Assembly (NCBI RefSeq): GCF_002094305.1
Contig: NZ_LWTX01000002.1
Span: forward strand, 62,001-126,000
Reading direction: 5' to 3'
Source: Prescottella equi
Lineage (GTDB): Bacteria; Actinomycetota; Actinomycetes; Mycobacteriales; Mycobacteriaceae
DNA: 64,000 bases
Made by a program: the position numbers and the translations under genes. Positions 1 through 8,569 of the stretch are shown piece by piece. A model generated the notes under the pieces. The model searched no databases. It was not told the origin of the DNA and worked only from the letters and a program-made list of their open reading frames with translations. Position 1 is the first letter of the stretch. Each line of letters starts with the position of its first letter.

Positions 1-270
1 CGCGTGCAACGACCTTGCATACCGGTCGTCCTGTCCTGTGTTGATTCCTATCGCCCGATTGGTTACGGTCGACCAAGTCGTTCAACAGTTCAACCACATG
101 AATTGTGGCGGCGATCCTGTACCTGCGGGGGGTTACAGGGGGGGGAAGTCCACCAGTTCACGAAGCGGTGGCCCTTGCACATCACAAGACAGCCCCACGC
201 AGGGCCCATTTCGGCTGCCCTGCCGTGGGGACAAACCGAACCCAGATACTCCCATGAGGTGAGTGAATTC

Positions 271-1062
271 ATGTCCCAGAAGACTTTCCGCGTCGGAACT
301 ACGGCAGCAATCATCGGTGCCGCCGCCCTCATCATCCCCGCAGTCGCCGGCGCCGCACCCGCAGGCTCTCTCGGCTCGAGCGAAGCCCCCGAGGGGTTCG
401 CTTGTTCCGCCCTCTCCACCGAGGCAACCCCGAACGGCTGGGGAATCCCGTTCGACGACGAGGTAGAGCAGGTCGCCTATTACACCGAGGATTCAGTCCT
501 CGACGACGACGGATCGCTCGAGCTCGAGGTCGAGGGACCTGAAGATCGCTCGGTCAGCTACCACTCCGCCGGCGGCATCAAGCTCGCCGACGCGATTGCT
601 CACGAGATCGGCTTCTCCGAGCGCGCAGCGCACCCGACCGCGTCGTTCCAGCTGCGACTGACCGGAACTACCGACAATGAGCGGTTCGAGAATGGCTTCA
701 CCACGCTTGTGTGGGTGCCGGACGCTGAAGCCGAAGACACTTCCGAGGGCGGCGTCCACGCCAACCTGCAGGACGGCAAGTGGTGGAGCACCTCCAACAT
801 CGCCGACGCGCACAACCGTGAACTCGTCCCGCTCGAGGACATCGCGGCTGCGAACCAGGATGCCGTCGTGGACCACTACGGCGTGAGCATCGGCACCGGC
901 TCCGAGGCGACCTCGACCCTGGTCGACGCCGTCAAGTTCAACGGCTGCACGACCAACTTCGCGAAGAACGATCCGGCGCCGACAGGTTCGCTCGGGTCGC
1001 TCGGGTCGCTCGGGTCGCTCGACATCTTCGGCTCCCTGTCGACCGGTTCGCTCGGTTCCTGA
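271..1062 (+). CDS. Secreted protein with C-terminal GSLGS repeats, function unknown
   Basis: The protein is 263 aa. An upstream in-frame extension to the window edge exists, but the ATG at 271 is preceded by GAGGTGAG (255-262) and starts a clear Sec signal peptide (basic start, hydrophobic residues about 9-26, cleavage near AGA-A at 28). The mature part is acidic, with two cysteines (FACS and NGCT) that could pair. Right after the signal peptide it reads AGSLGSS, and the last ~25 residues are a GSL repeat ending in FGSLSTGSLGS. I do not recognise the family. The Ser/Gly tail resembles the FGS ends of the small peptides at 39.8-40.2 kb, so a surface or mycomembrane location is possible, but that is inference. 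A strong hairpin follows it. Confidence 0.7.
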   Translation: MSQKTFRVGTTAAIIGAAALIIPAVAGAAPAGSLGSSEAPEGFACSALSTEATPNGWGIPFDDEVEQVAYYTEDSVLDDDGSLELEVEGPEDRSVSYHSAGGIKLADAIAHEIGFSERAAHPTASFQLRLTGTTDNERFENGFTTLVWVPDAEAEDTSEGGVHANLQDGKWWSTSNIADAHNRELVPLEDIAAANQDAVVDHYGVSIGTGSEATSTLVDAVKFNGCTTNFAKNDPAPTGSLGSLGSLGSLDIFGSLSTGSLGS

Positions 1063-1110
1063 CCCGCCCGCCCGCGACGCAGCGTGAGCGCCCAAGCGGG
1101 CGTCCGATAA

Positions 1111-1146
1111 CTTTGGCCCCCACCCAGTGAAGGGTGGGGGCCAAAG
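1111..1146. terminator. Bidirectional intrinsic terminator
   Basis: A perfect 15-bp inverted repeat (CTTTGGCCCCCACCC with its complement) has a 6-nt loop. It sits between the convergent secreted-protein gene and ychF and has T-rich and A-rich shoulders on the two strands. Confidence 0.85.
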
Positions 1147-1218
1147 TCATGCCGATGATCCGACGGGTTCCACTCCAGACTGAGTGGAAGCCGAGATTAG
1201 CCCCCCCGACCAGGGCTT

Positions 1219-2298
1219 CTAGACGTTGAAGCGGAACTCCACGACGTCGCCGTCCTGCATGATGTAGTCCTTGCCCTCCATGCGCACTTTGCCGGCGGAC
1301 TTGGCGGCATTCATGGAGCCGGCCTCGACGAGGTCGTCGAAGGAGACGATCTCGGCCTTGATGAAGCCGCGCTCGAAGTCGGTGTGGATGACGCCGGCTG
1401 CCTGCGGGGCGGTGTCGCCCTTGTGGATCGTCCAGGCGCGCGCTTCCTTCGGGCCGGCCGTGAGGTACGTCTGCAGGCCGAGGGTGTGGAAGCCGGTGCG
1501 GGCGAGGGCGTGCAGGCCGGGCTCGGACTGGCCGATGGAGTCGAGCATCTCCTGGCGGTCGTCCTCGTCGAGCTCGAGCAGCTCGTGCTCCACCTTGGCG
1601 TCGAGGAAGACTGCGTCGGCCGGGGCCACGGAGTCACGCAGCTCGGCGACCTTGGCCTCGTCGGTGAGCACCGACTCGTCCGCGTTGAAGACGTACAGGA
1701 ACGGCTTGGTGGTGAGCAGGTGCAGCTCGCGCAGCAGCGAGAAGTCCAGCTTGTCCTTGGCGGAGAACAGGGTCTTGCCCTCGTTGAGGATCTCCTGCGC
1801 CTTGAGCGCCTCCTCGTGCTGGGGCTTGAGTTCCTTGTTCTTCTTCGCCTCCTTCTCGAGGCGCGGCAGCGCCTTCTCGAGGGACTGCATGTCGGCGATC
1901 ACGAGCTCGGTCTCGATGACCTCGATGTCCGACGCCGGGTCGACACGGCCGTCGACGTGCACGACGTCGTCGTCCGCGAACACGCGGACCACCTGGCAGA
2001 TGGCGTCCGCCTCACGGATGTTGGCGAGGAACTTGTTGCCCAGGCCCGCGCCCTCGGAGGCACCCTTGACGATGCCGGCGATGTCGACGAACGACACGGT
2101 CGCCGGGAGGATGCGCTCGGAACCGAAGATCTCCGCGAGCTTGTTCAGCCGCGGATCCGGCAGCTCCACCAGGCCGACGTTGGGCTCGATCGTGGCGAAC
2201 GGGTAGTTCGCGGCGAGCACGTCGTTCTTGGTCAGCGCGTTGAAAAGGGTCGACTTGCCGACGTTGGGGAGGCCGACGATTCCGAGGGTAAGGCTCAC
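1219..2298 (-). CDS. ychF: Ribosome-binding Obg-family ATPase YchF
   Basis: The 359-aa product has the usual family length. It starts with the G1 loop GLPNVGKST and continues with the G3-type DIAG motif and the C-terminal TGS-like domain (ending VVEFRFNV). YchF is a cytosolic P-loop protein related to Obg that binds ribosomes and prefers ATP; in other bacteria it affects stress responses and translation. It is convergent with the upstream secreted-protein gene and shares the hairpin at 1111-1146. In M. tuberculosis the recalled counterpart is Rv1112, at the end of the same conserved block. Confidence 0.95.
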   Translation of the reverse strand: MSLTLGIVGLPNVGKSTLFNALTKNDVLAANYPFATIEPNVGLVELPDPRLNKLAEIFGSERILPATVSFVDIAGIVKGASEGAGLGNKFLANIREADAICQVVRVFADDDVVHVDGRVDPASDIEVIETELVIADMQSLEKALPRLEKEAKKNKELKPQHEEALKAQEILNEGKTLFSAKDKLDFSLLRELHLLTTKPFLYVFNADESVLTDEAKVAELRDSVAPADAVFLDAKVEHELLELDEDDRQEMLDSIGQSEPGLHALARTGFHTLGLQTYLTAGPKEARAWTIHKGDTAPQAAGVIHTDFERGFIKAEIVSFDDLVEAGSMNAAKSAGKVRMEGKDYIMQDGDVVEFRFNV

Positions 2299-2371
2299 GG
2301 TATAGGGATTCTACGGCGTCGCGGCGCGGGCGCGGAGGTCGGCCGCGCCTGCGTCCGACCGCCGCCGCCCG

Positions 2372-2776
2372 TCACCGGTAGTAAGTACTGCCGGAACTGA
2401 CGTCGTTGGCGGCCACAGCAAAGACGATGATCATGAAGATCACATACAGCACCACGAGGCCGACGAAGATGCCCAGCGCGATCTTGCCGAGCGTCTTGAC
2501 CCGCTCCGACGCGTACTGCGCGCCCTGATAGTCGCCCATCGACCACTTCGGGAAGATCGAGTGCAGATGGTTGAACGCGGCGAAGGCGAGCGGCCAGAAG
2601 AAGATGATCGACGCGACGGCCCATCCGGCGTTCGACGCGGGCGGCTGCGGCTGTCCCCCGTACTGTCCGGGCACCGGACCGCCCGGATACTGCGGCGCCG
2701 CCGGATACGGCTGCTGCGGGTAGGCCGGTGCGCCGTACTGCTCGGACGGCCCGGTGTTGTAGGTCGGCTCGGACAT
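2372..2776 (-). CDS. CD225/dispanin-like membrane protein
   Basis: The 134-aa product has a Pro/Gln/Tyr/Gly-rich cytosolic N-terminus (residues 1-45). A first membrane segment (about 48-68) is followed by the GDYQGAQYASERVKT stretch typical of CD225/dispanin proteins, then a second membrane segment (about 92-118). The start is supported by a GGGGGGA stretch just upstream. Bacterial dispanins are common in actinobacteria and their roles are unknown. It lies just upstream of ychF on the same strand (73-nt gap). Confidence 0.75.
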   Translation of the reverse strand: MSEPTYNTGPSEQYGAPAYPQQPYPAAPQYPGGPVPGQYGGQPQPPASNAGWAVASIIFFWPLAFAAFNHLHSIFPKWSMGDYQGAQYASERVKTLGKIALGIFVGLVVLYVIFMIIVFAVAANDVSSGSTYYR

Positions 2777-2842
2777 GGGATCCCCCCTGGGTCTGACGAA
2801 CGTTTCTGTCGGCAGAGACCGTAGCCCAAACCGACATGTCGG

Positions 2843-3430
2843 TTACAGGTCAGGTTTGCGGGCCACCGTGACGGCCCACCCGGCGCGGTCGTGCCACGGC
2901 CGCAGGTCCCACGTCGAGAAGCGGTGCTCGCGCACCAGGCCGACGGCGGCGAGATCGGCGTCGAACTCGTCGACCGTGTACTCGTAGTCGGTCGCGAACC
3001 CGGTCACGAAGATCCCGCCCGGCACGAGGTGGTGGGCGATGCGCCCCAGCACCTGCCGTTCAGTGCCGCGGGCGACGAAGATCAGCACGTTTCCGGCCGC
3101 GACGACCGCATCGAACCGCTCCCCCGGCAGATCCAGCGTTGCGAGGTCGGCCTCGTGCACGGTGAGGGCGGGCTTCTTGCGCGCCTCCGCGACCAGCACC
3201 GGGTCCAGGTCGACGGCGGTCACGTGGTGTCCCCGGCGGGCGAGTTCGGCGCCGAGTCGTCCTGTGCCGCAACCGGCGTCGAGCACCCGGGCGTCGCGCG
3301 GCAACATCGCGTCGACCGCGCGCGCTTCGCCGTGCAGGTCGGTCCCGTCGGCTTCGAGGCGATCGAAGCGCGCGATGTACTCGCGGGAGTCGGATGCGGA
3401 TCGTTCACGCTGCCATCGGGTGTCGGCCAT
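2843..3430 (-). CDS. Class I SAM-dependent methyltransferase
   Basis: The 195-aa product starts at ATG 3430; an upstream in-frame ATG at 3487 would begin inside the hairpin at 3459-3495 and is unlikely. Motif I is VLDAGCGTGRLG, the acidic end of beta-2 is AVDLDP, and the post-motif region is FDAVVAAGN. The fold is that of ubiE/Methyltransf-type small-molecule methyltransferases. The substrate is unknown. It is separated from the upstream MFS gene by the hairpin, so it is probably transcribed on its own. Confidence 0.8.
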   Translation of the reverse strand: MADTRWQRERSASDSREYIARFDRLEADGTDLHGEARAVDAMLPRDARVLDAGCGTGRLGAELARRGHHVTAVDLDPVLVAEARKKPALTVHEADLATLDLPGERFDAVVAAGNVLIFVARGTERQVLGRIAHHLVPGGIFVTGFATDYEYTVDEFDADLAAVGLVREHRFSTWDLRPWHDRAGWAVTVARKPDL

Positions 3431-3458
3431 GCCGTCCACGATAGGTGCCACACGAAAG

Positions 3459-3495
3459 CGGGCCGGGTGTGCGTCGTCGACGCCCACCCGGCCCG
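3459..3495 (-). terminator. Terminator after the MFS gene
   Basis: An 11-bp stem (CGGGCCGGGTG with its complement) has additional pairing of GCGTCG/CGACGC toward the loop. It lies 19-55 nt beyond the MFS stop codon and before the methyltransferase start. Confidence 0.7.
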
Positions 3496-3513
3496 TTGTC
3501 CTGTTGCGGTGCG

Positions 3514-5190
3514 CTACCTGCGACTCTTCTCGGCCGGCTCCGCCGGAACCGGGTCGACCAGCACCGGGTCGCCCTGGACGATCTCGGCCAGTTCGGCGTC
3601 GATGTCCTCGCCGGACGCTTCGGCCCGACGCTGCTCGTCGGCGCTGAAGGTGCGGAGCGCAACCTCCTTGATGAAGAAGATCGCGGCCAGGCTGAGCAGC
3701 GAGACGATGCCCGAGATCAGGAAGATCCGTGCGGTCGCGTCGCCGTAGGCGCCGCGGACGATGTCCGCGATCGGGCCCGGCAGTTCCTTGAGGTTGGACA
3801 GGCCGGCGCCCGATCCGCCCGCCTGGGTCATGTCCACCCCTGCGGCCGTCAGACCCTTGATCGTCAGGTCGGAGACGTGGCTGGAGAGGACCGCGCCGAG
3901 GACGGAGACGCCGGCCGCGCCGCCGAGCGAGCGGAAGAACGAGACCACCGAACTGGCCGACCCCAGATCGGACGGGCTCACGGTGTTCTGCACCGCCAAC
4001 ACCAGGTTCTGCATGGTCAGACCCATGCCGACGCCGAGGACGAACAGGAACACCCCGAGCACACCCATGTTGGTGGCGTGGTCGATCGTCGAGAGCAGGA
4101 AGAACCCGACCGTCATCATGATCGCGCCGCCGAGGATGAAGCCCTTCCAGCGGCCGAACTTGGTGATCAGCGCACCGGAGACCGCCGAGGACACCATCGA
4201 TCCGATGACCATGGGCAGCGTCAGCAGTCCGGCCGCCGTCGGCGAGTAGCCGCGGGCGATCTGGAAGTACTGGCCCAGGAACACCGCGCCACCGAAGAGG
4301 GCGATGCCGACCGCGACGCTCGCGAGGGTCGCCAGCGCGGTGGTGCGGTCCTTGAACAGGCGCAGCGGAATGATCGGATCCTTGGCCTTGGTCTCGGTGA
4401 AGATCGCGAGCGCCAGCAGCGCCACGCCGAGCGCGACGAGACCGAAGGAGACGCCCGACGCCCAGTCGAAGTTCTTGCCCGCCAGCGTCACCCAGATCAG
4501 CAGCGTGCTGACACCGGATGCGATGAACAGGGCGCCCATGTAGTCGATGGCGACGTTCTTGCGCACGACCGGAAGGTTGAGGGTGCGCTGGATGACGAAC
4601 AGCGCGATCACCGCGAGCGGGACGCCGACGAAGAACGTCCAGCGCCAGCCCAGCCAGCTGGTGTCGACGATGAGGCCACCGATCAGCGGGCCGGCCACGG
4701 TCGCGATCGACATGACGCCGGCCATCGGGCCCTGGTAGCGGCCGCGCTCACGCGGACTGAACATCGTTGCGATGACGATGACGACCAGCGCTTGCAGGCC
4801 GCCGAGACCCAGCCCCTGGACGGCGCGAGCGCCGATGAGCATGGCCACCGACTGCGACAGGCCGGCGAGCACGGAGCCGACCGTGAAGATCACCAGCGCC
4901 AGCTGGACCAGCATCTTCTTGCTGACCATGTCCGAGAACTTGCCCCAGATCGGCGTGGTCGCGGTGGAGGCCAGCAGGGTCGCGGTGACGACCCAGGTGT
5001 ACTGGTCCTGCGTGCCGTGCAGATCGGTGATGATCGTCGGCAACGCGTTGGAGACGATCGTCGACGACAGGAAAGCGACGAACATGCCGAGGAGCAGACC
5101 CACCAGTGCCTGGATGCGCTGCGGATGGGTCATCGGCGCGTCCGCCGCCAGATCAGGCTTCCCGGTGTCCCGGGTCACGGATGTACTCAT
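3514..5190 (-). CDS. MFS drug exporter, DHA2 (EmrB/QacA-type) family
   Basis: The 558-aa membrane protein has about 14 hydrophobic segments. The N-terminal region has the DHA2 hallmark STIVSNALPTI in helix 1, followed by WGKFSDMVSKK, the motif A loop between helices 2 and 3. The extra-long C-terminal cytosolic tail is acidic. Such proteins export drugs, dyes or lipids using the proton gradient. Two MarR-family genes lie immediately upstream on the same strand (70-nt gap to the first), which fits a ligand-inducible efflux unit. The exported substrate cannot be read from the sequence. Confidence 0.9.
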   Translation of the reverse strand: MSTSVTRDTGKPDLAADAPMTHPQRIQALVGLLLGMFVAFLSSTIVSNALPTIITDLHGTQDQYTWVVTATLLASTATTPIWGKFSDMVSKKMLVQLALVIFTVGSVLAGLSQSVAMLIGARAVQGLGLGGLQALVVIVIATMFSPRERGRYQGPMAGVMSIATVAGPLIGGLIVDTSWLGWRWTFFVGVPLAVIALFVIQRTLNLPVVRKNVAIDYMGALFIASGVSTLLIWVTLAGKNFDWASGVSFGLVALGVALLALAIFTETKAKDPIIPLRLFKDRTTALATLASVAVGIALFGGAVFLGQYFQIARGYSPTAAGLLTLPMVIGSMVSSAVSGALITKFGRWKGFILGGAIMMTVGFFLLSTIDHATNMGVLGVFLFVLGVGMGLTMQNLVLAVQNTVSPSDLGSASSVVSFFRSLGGAAGVSVLGAVLSSHVSDLTIKGLTAAGVDMTQAGGSGAGLSNLKELPGPIADIVRGAYGDATARIFLISGIVSLLSLAAIFFIKEVALRTFSADEQRRAEASGEDIDAELAEIVQGDPVLVDPVPAEPAEKSRR

Positions 5191-5260
5191 GCAGAAACCT
5201 CACGAATTCTTCGAGTGAGCTCGAAAACGATTACTTGGTAAAGGAATTGACGATGCGGCG

Positions 5261-5716
5261 TCAGAGCGCCGAAACCCGGTCCCGAAACGACGCCTTCAGG
5301 TGCGTCAGCCCGTCCACGAGCTGCTGCACCTCGTCGTCCGTCCAATCGGAGATCGAGTGGAGCAACCATTCACGCTGACGCGACCGGTACCGCTCGAGAA
5401 TCGCTTCGCCCGCGGCGGTGAGCGCCGGCAGCGTGGCTCGCCTATCGGCCGGATCGGGAATCCGCGTCAGATACCCGAGTTCCTCCGCATGGGCGATGTG
5501 CCGACTCAACGTCGACGGGGTGATCCGCATCCGGTCGGCCAGCGCATTGCACCGGCTCCCCTCGGCCGCCCCGACGAGCGACAACAGTGCACCCAGAGGT
5601 TCGGTGAGGAGATCGCCGTCGGATTCGCGCGCGAGGTGCGCGTTGAGTTCACGCCCCCGACGGATGACGTCCCGCAGGAGCCCGATCAGGGTCTCCGCCG
5701 TAGTCGCCTCGGCCAT
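5261..5716 (-). CDS. MarR-family transcriptional regulator
   Basis: The 151-aa winged helix-turn-helix protein has a recognition region MRITPSTLSRHIAHAEELGYL and a wing containing DPADRRATLPALTAAG, the conserved MarR D-x-R-D/R pattern. The ATG at 5716 follows a GGGGAGGTG ribosome site; a longer frame extending upstream would read through the promoter region and was rejected. A large inverted repeat (5732-5776) lies 16 bp upstream of the start, suggesting autoregulation together with the MFS gene downstream. Confidence 0.88.
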   Translation of the reverse strand: MAEATTAETLIGLLRDVIRRGRELNAHLARESDGDLLTEPLGALLSLVGAAEGSRCNALADRMRITPSTLSRHIAHAEELGYLTRIPDPADRRATLPALTAAGEAILERYRSRQREWLLHSISDWTDDEVQQLVDGLTHLKASFRDRVSAL

Positions 5717-5731
5717 CACACCTCCCCAACT

Positions 5732-5776
5732 AGTTGCGTCATGCAACCATACGTCAGATGGTTGCATCGCGCAACT
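5732..5776. promoter_or_regulatory. Tandem inverted-repeat operator, probably for MarR
   Basis: Two 17-bp sites, AGTTGCGTCATGCAACC (5732-5748) and GGTTGCATCGCGCAACT (5760-5776), are each nearly palindromic (GTTGC-N5-GCAAC). They are also mirror images of one another (15 of 17 positions). Their centres are 28 bp apart. They sit between the two marR genes, directly in front of the marR-MFS unit. Confidence 0.75.
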
Positions 5777-5793
5777 AATATTCGGAGGCTGGA

Positions 5794-6225
5794 TCAGGCG
5801 GTGCTCTCCCCGAGCCGGTGGAGCAGCATCGTGAGCTGCTTGACGTCGGCGGGGTCCCACCGGGACAGCCGCTCGTGCCACTGTGCGATGACGGCCTGAC
5901 GCTGCGCGGTCAGCCGTTCGCGTCCGGAGTCCGTGAGAACCACCAGCCGGGCGCGCGCATCCTGCGGGTCGGGGCGGCGCTCCACCAGCCCCAGCCGAAC
6001 CAGCGCATCGATCTGCCGCGTCAACGTCGACTTCTCCAAGCCGAGTTCGCACACCAATGCCGACATGGGCACCGCGTCGGTGCGGGTGAGGATCGCCAGG
6101 AGCGGGTAGCAGGCCGGATCGAGCTTGGGGTCGATCTGCCGGGCGCGTTCGCGTGACTGGATCCGGCCACGCCGCCACATGTCGACCAGTTCGGCCTCCA
6201 GGTCGGTGATCGGATCCGACTCCAT
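5794..6225 (-). CDS. Second MarR-family transcriptional regulator
   Basis: The 143-aa product has a winged helix-turn-helix with CELGLEKSTLTRQIDALVRLGLVERR and the wing DPQDARARLVVLTDSG. The start at 6225 (MESDPI) is preferred over an Arg-rich in-frame extension to about 6279. It resembles the neighbouring MarR only at family level, so this is an old or independent pair rather than a recent tandem duplication. It may sense a different ligand for the same pump. Confidence 0.82.
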   Translation of the reverse strand: MESDPITDLEAELVDMWRRGRIQSRERARQIDPKLDPACYPLLAILTRTDAVPMSALVCELGLEKSTLTRQIDALVRLGLVERRPDPQDARARLVVLTDSGRERLTAQRQAVIAQWHERLSRWDPADVKQLTMLLHRLGESTA

Positions 6226-6323
6226 GCGCGCACGCACCCTTCTCTTCGGCCGGCGTCGGCGGACACACCGACGCCGCAATGCCCGTCAGGGTACGGCCCG
6301 GCGTTTCGGCCTACCATCGCCGC

Positions 6324-7901
6324 ATGGCTCGTTGGTCGATCGTCGTCGGTGTCTGGGCACTCGCGCTGGCCGCCGGTGTCACTGTCGCGACGGAGTCTCG
6401 GTGGTGGCTGATCGTCGCCCTTCCCCTGTTCGCGCTCGCCGTCACGGGGACCTGGGATCTCACGCAGCGACGCCACAACGTGTTGCGCAACTATCCGATC
6501 CTCGGCCATGCCCGGTTCCTGCTCGAACGCATCCGCCCCGAGATACAGCAGTACTTCGTCGAATCCCAAACCGACGGAACGCCGTTCGATCGGGAGACGC
6601 GAGATCTGGTGTACGAGCGTGCGAAAGGAACGCTCGACGAGGAACCGTTCGGCACCGAGCGGGACGTGCACGCGGTCGGCTACGAGTTCATGACGCACTC
6701 GTTGCGCGCCCGCCTCGCGCCGGCCGAAACCCCGACCGTGCGGCTCGGTGGCCCCGACTGCACCCGCCCGTACGACATCGCACTGCTCAACGTCTCCGCC
6801 ATGAGCTTCGGGTCGCTGTCCGCGAACGCGATCGAGGCCCTCAACGCGGGTGCCGCACGCGGCGGCTTCGCGCACGACACCGGTGAGGGCGGCATCAGCC
6901 GCTACCACCGCAAGCACGGTGGCGACCTCATCTGGGAGATCGCGTCCGGCTACTTCGGGTGCCGCACCCCCGACGGGAACTTCGACCCCGACCAGCTCGC
7001 CGCCAAGGCGTCCGACGACCAGGTGAAGGCGATCTCCGTCAAACTGTCACAGGGCGCCAAGCCCGGCTTCGGCGGAGTCCTGCCCGGCGCCAAGGTCACC
7101 GCCGAGATCGCGGAGGCGCGCGGTGTGCCGATCGGCGAGACCGTCACGTCACCACCCGCGCACCGGGCGTTCGGCACACCCGTCGAACTGATCGACTTCG
7201 TCACCCGGCTCCGGCAGCTGGCGGGCGGCAAACCCGTCGGATTCAAACTGTGCGTCGGCTCGCGCGTCGAGTTCCTCGCGATCTGCAAGGCCATGCTCGA
7301 ACGGGACGTCACGCCCGACTTCGTCATCGTCGACGGTGCGGAGGGCGGCACCGGGGCCGGGCCGGTCGAGTTCGAGGACCACATGGGCATGCCGCTCACC
7401 GAGGGGCTGATCATCGTCCACAACGCACTCGTCGGCGCGGGGCTGCGCGACCGCGTGAAGATCGGAGCGTCGGGCAAGGTCGCGAGCGGCGCGGACATCG
7501 TCAAACGCATCATCCAGGGCGCCGACTTCACCCTCGCCGCCCGCGCGATGATGTTCGCGGTCGGCTGCATCCAGGCGCAGAAGTGCCACACGAACCGGTG
7601 CCCCGTGGGCGTCACGACCCAGGATCCGGCCCGCACGCGGGCCCTGGACGTCCCCGACAAGACTGCGCGCGTCGCGCGGTTCCAGCAGGCCACCGTTGCG
7701 AGCGCCAAGCAGATGGTCGCCTCGATGGGCCTCGACAGCTTCGCCGAGCTGACGCCATCGATGCTCAACCGGCGCATCGACGGCGTGACCACCCGCACAT
7801 ACGCCGAGCTCTACGAGTGGCTCGAGCCGGGCGCACTCCTCGACCACGCGCCAGCCGATTGGCGGCGCGACTGGCAGGCCGCCGACGCCGCGCGGTTCTG
7901 A
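6324..7901 (+). CDS. FMN-binding glutamate synthase-family protein
   Basis: The 525-aa product has two N-terminal membrane segments (residues 5-20 and 26-42) followed by the glutamate-synthase central/FMN domain. Visible are FGSLSANAIEALN, GEGGIS, KPGFGG, the FMN site region VDGAEGGTGA, and an iron-sulfur cluster loop CIQAQKCHTNRCPVG. It lacks the glutamine amidotransferase domain, so it is not a complete GltB. Its true reaction is unknown; this membrane-anchored form (YerD/GltB2-like) is widespread in bacteria. The ATG at 6324 was chosen because upstream sequence overlaps the divergent marR promoter. Confidence 0.85.
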   Translation: MARWSIVVGVWALALAAGVTVATESRWWLIVALPLFALAVTGTWDLTQRRHNVLRNYPILGHARFLLERIRPEIQQYFVESQTDGTPFDRETRDLVYERAKGTLDEEPFGTERDVHAVGYEFMTHSLRARLAPAETPTVRLGGPDCTRPYDIALLNVSAMSFGSLSANAIEALNAGAARGGFAHDTGEGGISRYHRKHGGDLIWEIASGYFGCRTPDGNFDPDQLAAKASDDQVKAISVKLSQGAKPGFGGVLPGAKVTAEIAEARGVPIGETVTSPPAHRAFGTPVELIDFVTRLRQLAGGKPVGFKLCVGSRVEFLAICKAMLERDVTPDFVIVDGAEGGTGAGPVEFEDHMGMPLTEGLIIVHNALVGAGLRDRVKIGASGKVASGADIVKRIIQGADFTLAARAMMFAVGCIQAQKCHTNRCPVGVTTQDPARTRALDVPDKTARVARFQQATVASAKQMVASMGLDSFAELTPSMLNRRIDGVTTRTYAELYEWLEPGALLDHAPADWRRDWQAADAARF

Positions 7902-7929
7902 CCGGCCACGCGGTTCCGCCCGGCCGGCG

Positions 7930-8427
7930 CTACGGGCAGGCCGGACGCACCAGCTGCAGGATCCGGTCCACCTGATCGTCCGTCGGGACCGTCCCGTCGT
8001 TCGCGGCGGTCTCCTTGACCTTCGCCGACAACTGCTCGTCGCTCGCACCCGAGTCGATCGCGGTGCACGTCTCCTTGACGATCGATTCGATCGACTCGTC
8101 GTCGCGGTCGCTCGACAGATTCGGGTACGCGGTCCGGAACGCGGCCACGAAGGTCGTCAGCTTGGCGTTGTCCCACGCCCCGCCGATCCCCGACACCGCA
8201 CTCGAGGCCGTCGCCTGGATGCTCGACACCAGGCCCGACGCCGTCGCCTGGATGCTCGACTTGAGGGCCTCCCCAGGGCCGGTCTCGGGTGTGGACGTGA
8301 CCGCCGAACTGATCCTCTCCTTGGTCTCCTCGGATGTGCCGTTGTCGTTCGAGCACGCTCCGAGCCCGAGCACGACGGCCGTTGCGGTGACGATCGCTGC
8401 GGTGAGTCTCCCGTTGATTCTCGTCAT
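7930..8427 (-). CDS. Putative lipoprotein with a duplicated SSIQATAS motif
   Basis: The 165-aa product has a type II signal peptide with lipobox LGAC (Cys about 25) followed by a Ser/Asn/Glu-rich linker. The octapeptide SSIQATAS occurs twice, 11 residues apart (also visible as a DNA repeat near 8205-8265). The C-terminal half has two Cys that could pair (ETCTAID and RPACP). No family recognised. It would be anchored to the outer face of the plasma membrane. Confidence 0.75.
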   Translation of the reverse strand: MTRINGRLTAAIVTATAVVLGLGACSNDNGTSEETKERISSAVTSTPETGPGEALKSSIQATASGLVSSIQATASSAVSGIGGAWDNAKLTTFVAAFRTAYPNLSSDRDDESIESIVKETCTAIDSGASDEQLSAKVKETAANDGTVPTDDQVDRILQLVRPACP

Positions 8428-8569
8428 GCGCCGGATACTACGGACGCCCCGAACACCGAATGTCGGCTTTTACCGGCCCGTGACCGGATCGATTACTCGC
8501 GCCGTTCCGTAGAGAAATGCGTAGATTCGACAGGTCACTGTCACCAGCCTGTGGAAGGACCCTCACCCT

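Noticed and set aside
4-270. N-terminal extension of the first secreted protein to the window edge
   Set aside because: It would place the signal peptide in the interior. The ATG at 271 has a good ribosome site and the upstream translation looks random.
985-1020. Short tandem DNA repeat that might suggest a CRISPR or satellite
   Set aside because: The units are 9 bp, in frame and encode GSL repeats. There are no spacers.
3445-5241. A nearly 600-codon + strand open frame opposite the MFS gene
   Set aside because: It mirrors a clear membrane transporter gene. The translated product is a low-complexity Arg/Asp/His-rich shadow with no ribosome site, a common artefact in GC-rich DNA.
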